Source: Nemertoderma westbladi (Eukaryota; Xenacoelomorpha; Nemertodermatida; Nemertodermatidae). Taken from it: a DNA stretch of 25,397 nucleotides. Where the stretch lies: positions 1-25,397 of the forward strand of contig JAUCBJ010005142.1 in NCBI GenBank assembly GCA_032718475.1. The letters run 5' to 3'. This document shows, piece by piece, positions 17,853-25,397 of the stretch. A program made the translations under genes and the position numbers. Within the stretch, counting starts at the first letter, position 1. Each line of letters opens with the position of its first letter. The notes under the pieces were generated by a model, which saw only the letters and a list, made by a program, of their open reading frames with translations, was not told the DNA's origin and searched no databases.

Positions 17853-18576
17853 GGCCCGCCGCGCACTAGATACCTATTTGATTGATAGTTTTATGATATT
17901 TTATGAGATTTTAATTTATGAGATTGATGAGATTTTATATATTGATAGCTTTTATGTTATTTATTTATTGCGTTTCTTACCAACCACATATAATTTAATT
18001 TTCAATGGATGACAGTGATGATGAAGTTATTGATACTGTTTCTGCATATATGTTGTGGGAACAAACTAACCTCAATTCACGAGAGCATTGGATGCATCCA
18101 ATAATTTTCAAGAGACCTGTGGCTGGCGTTATGGCGGAGTTGTATGATCATCTGCGAGATGATCCCGACCACAGCATTTGCGAATTATACTCGCATGTCC
18201 GCCCATTGGTGATGGTAACATCCGAAAATGTAGCACCAAGTTTAGAAAAGCGAGGGAGCGAAGGAAAAACTACTAGTCACACTGCGGTACAGTATATTAT
18301 AATATTGGGGGGCAACACACGCTAATAATACTTTGATTATTTTAATGTACTTTTCAAAGAATTTATCATGCATCTTGCGTCTTGCATCTCTAGTGTACAG
18401 CCGCCCATAGTGTACCATGTATTCTATATTTCGAGATGCAAGATGCAAAAAATAGAACATCGAGGATATCCTTTTTTGCATCTTGCTTGTGTGCGTGGTC
18501 TGATAGCAAATAATAGATTCTAAAAAAAAATTTGCATCTTGCATTGTGCATCTTGCATCTCTAGTGTGCGGCGGGC
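17853..18576 (+). mobile_element. PIF/Harbinger-like transposon remnant
   Basis: The ends are inverted repeats: gcccgccgcgcactaga (17854-17870) and tctagtgtgcggcgggc (18560-18576), matching at 16 of 17 positions. TTA precedes the left end (17850-17852) and ATAA follows the right end. Harbinger elements use 3-bp TTA/TAA targets, but the duplication here is not exact. Inside is the start of a Harbinger-type transposase (18005-18325). The element is about 724 bp, far short of an autonomous copy, so the catalytic DDE region has been deleted. Its right third (18368-18576) is full of extra copies of the end sequence, suggesting nested or rearranged MITE units. Confidence 0.7.
18005..18325 (+). pseudogene. 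Harbinger-like transposase, N-terminal remnant
   Basis: The frame opens with an ATG and an acidic start (MDDSDDEVIDTVSAYMLWEQ), then REHWMHPIIFKR, then ELYDHLRDDPDHSI and SHVRPLVMVTSE. This order (R-x-x-W-x-H-P, then L-R-x-D, then a helix ending near VRP) is the N-terminal signature I know from HARBI1/PIF nucleases, which bind or cut DNA at transposon ends. The match stops around residue 85. The rest of the frame is low-complexity and runs into transposon end sequence. The full proteins are around 350-400 residues with a DDE triad, none of which is present, so this is a deletion derivative. The start codon is the natural family start. Confidence 0.65.
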
Positions 18577-18583
18577 ATAACTG
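18368..18583. repeat. Cluster of gcatcttgcatct words with hairpin
   Basis: gcatcttgcgtcttgcatct with a downstream ctctagtgtacagccgccc (18370-18406) resembles the element's right end (18541-18576). Between them, gcaagatgcaaaaaa (18438-18452) and ttttttgcatcttgc (18472-18486) are perfect 15-bp inverted repeats with a 19-nt loop. At least five copies of the gcatcttgc word, in both orientations, occur in 200 bp. Confidence 0.8.
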
Positions 18584-19847
18584 AAAACTCCACCAAATAG
18601 AATAACGTATTGGTACTGGACGCGGATATGTGTGTGTCTGACAAGGCTCAAGGCAAGACAACCACCAAAGTTTAATGTTGATAATCATGTACCCAAAGTA
18701 CTCCGAACTCCTAGCTGTGTAAATAAATTATCTTGTTACTGAGGTACACATTTATTCCGGACACTCACAGATAAAAAGGTTAAATACAATGGTAGCACAT
18801 TTTAGTTGCAGAGTGGTAAGGTGTGATATTTTCTGCACAAGATAATATTTTACTAGAATGCGAGTGATGGTCACTGCATTTTCTGCTTTTCCGCGATGGC
18901 AAGGTCTGACCCATATTCTATGCCAATATTCATGGTGAACAAATTCATTTCCTAGTACTGGTCCATATTCTTGCCGCCGTTCTCATTGGAGTTATGCAGG
19001 TATATCACACAACGTTGGCGCACATAGGTGCACACGCGATATGTGAGCGCAAGATGAGCCTTTTTTGCATAACATAACATAACATTCATATAGTAATCAT
19101 AATATTAATCATCACCGTGCTTTTGTGTGAATGTCATACTCGGGTACTAGAGGTACAATTATTGACCCTAGTCATTCGCCCCCTACCTGCGGAAAGATGA
19201 ACTATATAAGTCTGTATGCATGTATAATTTATAAACATTTGTCAGACTACATGCGCACCATGCTTGGTTCCATATTAACAAATATTTACAGAATTATGAG
19301 TGTTCAAGCAATTGGGAAAACAACAAGTCATTGGGTGGTCCAACACTGACGATTCTCTTGAATAGCCTCCTTTGGTGAATAATGTGGTATTATGGGAGAG
19401 ATAGGACTTCAGAGATAATTTTGTATTAAATGTACTTTATTTGGCAGTACAGAGCGTCTGTTGCAGAAATAATTATTTACCATACAATGTCTTGTATACT
19501 GTAATGTTCTTTTCCTATAACAAAACATTCATTTTTAATTTCAATGTTTACGCCAGTCATGCCAGCATTTATATTCTTTAAATAAAATTATTTAAAATAT
19601 TGGATAAAACAAAAACAAATAAGCATATCACAATCACCATTGCACATATGTATAATTTCACAGATAGAGAATTAAAAATCCAATGGGTAATATATAATCA
19701 GAACCATGATATCAGTCTATGTCCTTATTCCTTGTTCGGGTCATGTTTTAATAATTTAGAATTTGACATAACTTAATCTATTCAATGCAAAAGTATTCCC
19801 TTATGCACCTTAGTTTGCTATTGAAGGATAGATGGCGAGAGTGGAAG
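18584..19847. other. Intergenic, no gene seen
   Basis: Mostly AT-rich, with an ATAAC pentanucleotide run near 19068-19084. The frame at 19131-19349 has no recognisable content. The last few hundred bases may include unique DNA into which the LINE at 19848-22255 inserted; no target duplication was found. Confidence 0.6.
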
Positions 19848-19909
19848 CAGTTTTCAATGAAGTTTCATTTCTTCATTTCATTTATGCAATTTCTTGGAGA
19901 ACTGTGAGG

Positions 19910-20335
19910 TTAACATAGAGTTATAGAGATCCATGTAGGGAGTGGAAATTTTGCTCTTGCTATGTTGAATGTACTTCCAATACCTTGATAACGAACAACT
20001 CTAGTACCAGGGTTATGTATACGTAATGCGGTTGTTAAAATGGTTTGTAGTGGCACATTCGGACACGTATGATTCCTTGATACTGTACCCAAGGCTGATT
20101 TGAATGCATCTGTTGAGAATGGGTTACAACGAAAAATGTTATGTGTGTCATTTGCCACAAAGTTACCAAGATGTAGTAATCCACGTAGTATCTTGCGATG
20201 GTATACGTCCAGGTGACGTATTTCTGTGTCATTAAGGGTTCCCGCCTTGTAAGTAGTGTCAAATAATACTAATGGAATTGCAATTGTTTTCCGAAGAATA
20301 GCCAGTGTGTGACAGCCTTCGTACTGTCCAACCAT
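19910..20335 (-). pseudogene. LINE C-terminal (post-RT) domain remnant
   Basis: A 141-residue frame continues the RT remnant: LAILRKTIAIPLVLFDTTYK, then IRHLDVYHRKILRGLLHLG, then FRCNPFST and TALRIHNPG. The pattern (K-T-x-x-x-P-x-x-L-[FY], then L-x-V-[FY]-H-R-K-x-L-R) is the region just after the palm in many LINEs. The ATG at 20335 is an accident of decay, since the protein would be continuous with the RT upstream. The end at 19910 is close to the repetitive tail at 19890-19848, consistent with the 3' end of the element. Confidence 0.7.
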
Positions 20336-20399
20336 TCCTATGCAAAATTTGAGATATCGAGGTTAATGCTCTTATATACTCTCCAATGTACGATCCCCA

Positions 20400-20970
20400 T
20401 GTTTACCAATGCTCACCCCATAAACTTAATACTTTTACTTTCTGCCAGCAGGTGACCCTCTATATTAATAAATGTCTGCTTATATAACCTTGCCCATGTC
20501 TGTTATTTTATGTGTTCATCCAGTGACATTTAGTAGGTTCAATGCGAAGATGTAGCTGCTCGGAAGTCCTCCCACTATAGTTACCATATGCTCGATTTCC
20601 TGTGTCGACATGGCCATTAGAGAACTATGTCGTCTGCGTAGCTCAGTGCTCCAAACCATGTTGACCCCATGTGGCAACCTTGTTTACTTTGCTGAAGTGC
20701 AAAAAGTACTGGTAAAACTAGCGATCCCTGCCTAATCCCCTCATGTACAGAGAATCCTATTTTGTTATGTCATCGTTAAATTTTAGGTAAACCATTGTTT
20801 TGCAGTAGTAATCTAGCAACGCGGGTTGATCCTACCTTTGGTCTTCTGACACAGTGTGATGTATTTCACACTGTCAAATGCGGAAGCAGTTTCTATCTGA
20901 CACACGGGTATAGCGGATCCCTCTTTCCTATAGTGTTCTATCATTTTCATTATAGCTGTAACTATCAGAT
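20400..20970 (-). pseudogene. LINE reverse transcriptase remnant
   Basis: On the minus strand: MKMIEHYRKEGSAIPVC (near 20955-20905), then ASAFDSVKY (motif A, 20885-20863), then a stop. VYLKFNDDI follows near 20800-20770, after which the frame shifts to FSVHEGIRQGSLVLPVLF (20757-20705). GALSYADDIVL (motif C, catalytic Asp pair, near 20651-20619) ends at a TAA, and the frame shifts again to MAMSTQEIEHMVTIVGG. The order and spacing fit the palm of a LINE reverse transcriptase. The upstream fingers region is missing or replaced. Confidence 0.8.
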
Positions 20971-20974
20971 CTGT

Positions 20975-21300
20975 TCATGTTCCTCATCCTCAACCGATCC
21001 GTCCCTCTCTGACGGATCCAGTGTAGCAGGCTGTACCGCTGGGTTGACGCCTCCTGAATGGTCGCGTCCCTATCGCTGGGAGTACGCAGCGGCGTATTCT
21101 CCTTCTCCGAACTTTGGGGCGTCCCGAGTTCGCTCATCGTTGGCTGAATTTCGTCGTGGATTCGGCGTGGGCGTGTCATCAGTGAAGTTTGACTTGGCTT
21201 CAGTGTAGTTCTTCACTGCGACGGGATCCCGGTTGGCGTGAGATCCCGGCCATTCAACTTAGTGATGTCTCCTGCCATCATTGCCAATGCTGCTATTGGA
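20975..21300 (-). other. GC-richer coding-like segment inside the LINE
   Basis: Base composition changes sharply here (gggatcccggttggcg, cggcgtattctcc, cgtcgtggattcggcg on the plus strand). A minus frame (21179-20928) reads a hydrophilic, non-repetitive stretch including RPRRIHDEIQPTMSELGTPQ and SEKENTPLRTPSDRDATIQE. The same frame is open further upstream except for one TGA near 21208 (ITKLNGRDLTPTGIPSQ). It does not look like RT fingers. It might be a gag-like or ORF1-like piece, or an unrelated insertion. Neither ends nor family were identified. Confidence 0.35.
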
Positions 21301-21489
21301 CTGCTAGAGGATTGATCGTCTGTAGGCCTGGTGAAAAGTTATAAGAGTGATTGACTGGATATTGTTAATGGAATTATCTCAGTAGCACAGTTCACTGGTA
21401 TGATTACAGCATGGTACAGCAATAACAGTAATGGTATGCGGCCTAATAACCTAACAGTAACCTAATAGTAATTCCTTTAATTTTCAAAT

Positions 21490-22255
21490 TACTCTTGGCA
21501 GTGGACCCCAGTACAGCCAAGACGGGTAAATGATCTGACAAATATGTGGCTAAGTGAAATTTTAAAGCCCTATTTTTATCTTCACCGATTCACTAACTGG
21601 CAACACTATGTGGTCTATGTATGATATCCCTAAGTTTCCCCTATAGCATGGTCCATTGAAAACAGTAATCGTGTCAACTGCAGATAAACTATTATGCAGA
21701 AGAAACTTAGTACCTCTAGCCATTGCCTTTATTTAGTCTGTTATTGCTACTCAATTTAAGTAATAATTCCTTTGGAATTGTATGAATTTCATCGAGGAGA
21801 TACAACTTAGTAAGGAGTAGGCCTGATTGAATTCTGTTTGATAATGTCCGACCACCGCGTGTGCGGTTTCATACATTTTCTCGAGAATATCCAACAGAGT
21901 GGCAAACTTACCACTAAAGTCGTTTATGCGATCATTAAGAGAAGATAATACATCAACATAATACATAATATGCAGGCAGGTTATCTTTGATTTAGGAGAT
22001 GCATGAAAGGATAAAGAACAGCAGGTGTTCCATGCCAAATTCTTAATTGGGATAGATTTATCGGTACAAATTGGTGCAGAACATGTCTGTCTGACTGATT
22101 AATTTCTACCATGTTAAAAACCCGTGTAATCCAGTGAAAAAAATTTAGTGAAAGGAAAATAATATCATTCTCGAACAATCCCAAAAGCATTATCCTGCGA
22201 AATCCTGGTATTCTTCACATGGGTGCCCAAAAGCATATTTTTGAAATTCTCAGTT
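21490..22255 (-). pseudogene. LINE APE-type endonuclease remnant
   Basis: Fragments are read in order across several frames. GLFENDIIFLSLNFF (near 22180-22130) corresponds to the early DIIFLSE block of APE endonucleases. NLSQLRIWHGTPAVLYP lies near 22045-22000. MYYVDVLSSLNDRINDF (near 21965-21910) and AVVGHYQTEFNQAYS (near 21860-21820) correspond to the VVVGDFNTEF block, with GD changed to GH. YIDHIVLPVSE (near 21625-21590) and YLSDHLPVLAVLGST (near 21545-21500) are the C-terminal blocks. The conserved His of SDH is present. The putative catalytic glutamate of the SE motif is read as leucine and the GDFN aspartate is lost. The endonuclease would nick target DNA; this copy cannot. The frame changes between blocks, with at least two stops. 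Confidence 0.75.
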
Positions 22256-22300
22256 CAATATATTAAACGAAAAAATCATTACATGTATAAAATACAGATA

Positions 22301-22490
22301 GGGGGGGGGGGGGGGGGGGGGACTTCGACGCAATAAAAATTCACCCCTCTACAGAGGAAATCCGAGGCAAATAACAGCTGATTACTCTCAAAAATAATAA
22401 AACTGTAACCTGTTCTATTGTGTTTAGTTTATTGTTTTGATTAAAATAACGTGCCACTGTAACCTGCTCCTTTCTCTAAATTGAGAATTT
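22301..22490 (+). repeat. Dispersed repeat, copy A, headed by G21
   Basis: It begins with 21 consecutive G (22301-22321), then acttcgacgcaataaaaatt, cctctacagaggaaatcc, caaataacagctgattactc and tgtaacctgttctattgtg, and ends near ctctaaattgagaattt. It is the plus-orientation partner of 16900-17064. A short divergent echo of its first part (ccctctccaaaggaaatcac) lies at about 22870-22890. Confidence 0.85.
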
Positions 22491-22567
22491 AACATTGACG
22501 CGGGATATTAATTCGCCAATAACCGTGACCTACTGCAGATACGGCCCGCCAAGCTGCTGCAAAGCCC

Positions 22568-22596
22568 CTTAGTACTGTACTAAATACAGTACTAAG
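22568..22596. repeat. 12-bp perfect palindrome arms
   Basis: cttagtactgta (22568-22579) and tacagtactaag (22585-22596) are exact reverse complements around the loop ctaaa. This uses the GTACTGTAC-type word that recurs in the window. Function unknown. Confidence 0.85.
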
Positions 22597-25011
22597 ATTA
22601 TAAATCATTTGGAAAATTTAATACGAATTATATTTTTAGTTATTTTTACTTAAAATATATATTTTATTTACATATTACATTAATATATTATATTATTTAA
22701 CTCCAACTTACCAACTGCACTTGCTTCATTTTCATTGTTCGTAACTGTGGAAAATAAAATAAAACAATGAAAATTAAAGTAAAATTTATTAAAGAAATAA
22801 TCTACAATATAAAAAACGAAAGATATAATGATTATGTGATTAATGGACTTAGATGCTATCAAAATCTATCCCTCTCCAAAGGAAATCACGCAAATATAGA
22901 ACTTATTAAAAACCTTATATTTAACATTATTTTCTTACATAAAGTAACTCTACAATACAATATATACAACATGCATTGTATATGTATAGAAAGCAAATAA
23001 ATTGAAATTTCTGTTTAAGAACTGGGCAGTGGCCATGTATGTACCTATTTATATATTCCAGGCCTTCCAATATAACATAACAAATAAATCTCGTTGAGGT
23101 CCATGTCAATGAGAAATGTCATATCATGAGAAACTATGACTTATCATAGAAAGTCATATCGCCTGTAACAAAACTGACACATTTCCTGTTAATTAAAGGT
23201 AATTGATTTTATCTTCTATTTAATTTCCAATTCCTTCTAGAAGTTTCTATTTCAGCAGTCTCCATGGATTGAATGTAACGTCATCAGTACAATGACATGG
23301 TTAGGAACTTTATCACCGGAATGAATCCATCATGACATTTATATAATGTATACCATAAAGTAATTGTATCGAGAAGGCTTTGAAGAAAAATTATAAAATT
23401 CCGACAAGCCGACTTTAGAGGGGTTGAATTAAACTTTGTCTTCGAATGAACTTGAAAATAACTTTTATTTTGATGAGTATGAACTTATATTTGTGCAAGA
23501 AGCACCAAATGGCACTTGGACTAAGTCTTGATATGTCGTGGTGGTGCAGAGTGAACTTGGACCGGAAACATGTTTTTGAAGGACGGATTTTGTATTTTCA
23601 AATATGACCACCAAGTTTAATTTTCTTGTTCAAATGTGACAAATATTTACTACCGACTATTAAATACCAACAATTTTATAAAAAACTATGTCATAGTCTA
23701 CTTCTAACACAATGGTTTAATAAGGTGGCAACATTCCTGGAGGTGATATCGAGAGTGTGATGGGGAGGTACAGCACATTCGGGTGTGTTAGGTTGAGGAG
23801 GGAGTAAGAAGTGGGGTTTAACATGGTGTGTTTCGTATGGGATGGACTATGGTACCCAATGATATATGGACATACTGCTACCTACGTGATAGTCGGCCTT
23901 TGGAACCCCCAACCCCCCCCCCCCCCCCCCCCGGTCTTCATATAACTTACCAACTACATATTCTTCGTCGTTTATCCAAAATTGAGCGCTATAACTTTTT
24001 TGAAACTTGCCCCTTTGTCGGTTAGTCATCATCATAGGGGTTACATTATTGGTCTACATATTGTATTTATTTGCTACATATTATTCGCAAAACTACTTTT
24101 AGTTAGATTATCACAAATATTTCAGTAGCTAAATTAAATAAAACTTTTTAAATTTTAATATTTTTTCATATTTGATTAAATGTTGTGGGTTCTACACGCA
24201 CTAAACTTACTGCTACTGAAAATCACTCCAAATATACTGAATACTAACTCCAACCATAATTTTATATTAAAATGACAATTGGTTGAGAACATGCGTATTT
24301 ACGCCAGTGTGTAGCCATTATAAATAAATAGTGAAACCAGTCTCCAGCGCATAATATTATCTAATATTTGAAGTGCGATTTGAGCGATTCAGGATGTTTA
24401 TCACTACGAAGTTAGCCCCACAGAAATAATGCAATCAACATTACTGTCCCGTATAAATTAATTACCGGTAATACAAAACAAAATTAAAAAGATATGTCAA
24501 ACAAAACATTTAAATCAATAAACGATATACTTTTCCAACACCATATAACAATGATCCTTCCTGCTCTATTCATATCCAATTTAAGAAAGAGATCAATATT
24601 TCAAATAATATTAAAAATCATTAATATGTTATATTGTGGAACGACCACAAACAATGACAGACGTTTACTAAATGAACTCGGCTATAAGAAAATGGATAGG
24701 CTCCTTGTCACATTGTGGAACCATATGTTTCAAATACGTTGCACGGTGCACTCGTATCCCCTCCATACAGCCAATTAATGAACTTACAAACATCATAATA
24801 AATCAAAAATATAGTCATAAAGAAAATCTTTCTAACAAATAAAGTTATATTCACATGTTTTAATAACACGATTTTAATCATATATTTAATAATATTTTTA
24901 TTACGCGTTGATGGACGAATTAGTACAGTAGAAAAATCGAAAACAATCACTTTTGAACAATCACTATACTTTAGAAGGATTACCAGACCCGCTGTGTAGT
25001 AAATGCTAACC
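22597..25011. other. Intergenic, no gene seen
   Basis: AT-rich. It contains a TTCTAGAA site (23235-23242), a recurrence of cgactttagagggg at about 23410 (also near 12539), and a C20 run. The frame at 24494-24778 on the plus strand (94 residues, MSNKTFKSINDILFQHH then NMLYCGTTTNNDRRLLNELG) is the most protein-like one here. It begins after an A-rich leader, matches no family I know, and may be chance in AT-rich DNA. Confidence 0.5.
23913..23932 (+). repeat. C20 homopolymer run
   Basis: Twenty consecutive C, preceded by a separate C5 (23906-23910) and followed by ggtcttcatataac. Third G/C homopolymer of about 20 in the window. Confidence 0.9.
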
Positions 25012-25021
25012 CTCCAGCTGA

Positions 25022-25073
25022 GGGGTGGCTTAGTAAATCCTTGGTGGGTCCATGGTTCGACCCCCAACCACAG
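25022..25073 (+). repeat. tRNA-like / SINE-like fragment
   Basis: tggcttagtaaatcc (25026-25040) resembles a pol III A box and ggttcgacccc (25054-25064) matches the B box at 10 of 11 positions. The 28-base spacing between box starts is too short for a full tRNA (about 44), and the flanks do not form a clean acceptor stem. A truncated tRNA pseudogene or SINE head is the likeliest reading. Confidence 0.25.
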
Positions 25074-25279
25074 TATTAATTTTTCCAAGTTATCCTATCG
25101 TTCGTTATATTTCTATTAGAACTTACTATTCAGCGGGTGTCGATCTCACCATCAATAAAGTATTATTTATCTACGCGGTTTAAATAGCTTCGACTTATTG
25201 TGTTATACTACACATTTTAGTGATTTATTCAGAATATTACTTTATTTTCTAGGGAAATCAATAATAGTGTAAGTACTGT

Positions 25280-25314
25280 CATGACCTACTATAGATAGTC
25301 TATAGTAGATCATG
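25280..25314. repeat. 35-bp near-perfect palindrome
   Basis: catgacctactatag (25280-25294) and ctatagtagatcatg (25300-25314) pair at 14 of 15 positions around the loop atagt. It sits in unique AT-rich DNA near the window end. It could be a small element end, a protein-binding site or chance hairpin. Confidence 0.8.
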
Positions 25315-25397
25315 GTAGTGTATGTATTCATGTATCGTTTAATGGCCAAAATGCCAACAGTGTCAATATCGTGCCACCAAAGCTGCCCAAAATACAT

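Larger units (their letters stand above)
19848..22255 (-). mobile_element. Degenerate LINE resembling the L2/CR1 group
   Basis: On the minus strand the order is endonuclease (about 22255-21490), linker, reverse transcriptase (about 20970-20400), post-RT domain (20335-19910) and a tail region (19890-19848) rich in atgaaatgaagaaatgaaac words. Short TGAA-type tails are usual for L2-like elements. The copy is crossed by many stops and frameshifts, is older than the LINE at 7921-10353, and has no visible target duplication. The GC-rich stretch at 20975-21300 occupies the place where the RT N-terminus should be and may be foreign. The clade assignment is inferred from motif style, notably FSVHEGIRQGS and GALSYADDIVL. 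Confidence 0.75.

Noticed and set aside
18242-18688. 148-residue minus-strand frame
   Set aside because: It runs through the Harbinger terminal repeat cluster and antisense to the transposase remnant; composition follows the repeats.
20795-21208. 137-residue plus-strand frame with Ser-rich stretch
   Set aside because: It is antisense to LINE RT motifs at 20863-20955 and to the GC-rich segment; the minus strand carries the recognisable motifs.
22767-23000. 77-residue Ile/Asn/Lys-rich plus-strand frame
   Set aside because: Composition is what random AT-rich DNA gives, and it overlaps a decayed echo of the dispersed repeat.

Overview
This window looks like non-coding, repeat-dominated DNA from an invertebrate metazoan, most likely marine. 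It is AT-rich. It carries degenerate non-LTR retrotransposons of animal type, cut-and-paste transposon remnants with terminal inverted repeats (TIRs), minisatellites and homopolymer G/C runs. No bacterial-style operon or intact multi-exon gene can be read. Short words such as TAGGCCTA, ACCGGTA and GTACTGTAC recur, but they do not fix the phylum. The one piece that reads like a host gene is a probable 3'-terminal exon on the minus strand (6041-6655), encoding a Ser/Lys/Arg/Thr-rich protein with a helical tail.

Left part, 1-7.3 kb. A 10-bp minisatellite is present twice in opposite orientations (1-590 and 1728-2879) around a 1.14-kb centre. This is the layout of a foldback transposon whose long inverted repeats are made of tandem repeats. 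Next come a broken LINE reverse-transcriptase fragment (about 2960-3625, plus strand), a 105-bp near-perfect hairpin element with 9-bp flanking repeats (5277-5381), a CpG-richer patch, the candidate exon, and a 455-bp foldback MITE-like palindrome (6842-7296).

Middle part, 7.9-15.8 kb. A 5'-truncated LINE on the minus strand (7921-10353) is bounded by a perfect 25-bp target-site duplication and is related to the fragment at 3 kb. Beside it is a possible 1.37-kb DNA transposon (10463-11829) crowded with the palindrome TTCTAGAA. A 63-bp minisatellite (14291-15786) has a partial four-unit higher-order structure.

Right part, 15.8-25.4 kb. There is a deletion derivative of a PIF/Harbinger-like transposon that still encodes the transposase N-terminus (17853-18576). 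A second, more decayed LINE on the minus strand resembles the L2/CR1 group (about 19848-22255). A dispersed repeat ends in G-runs, with two copies in opposite orientation at 16900 and 22301. Palindromes, homopolymer runs and a weak tRNA-like segment near the end complete the region. The elements act independently. What connects them is repeated insertion, and several have left clear footprints (target duplications, inverted ends).
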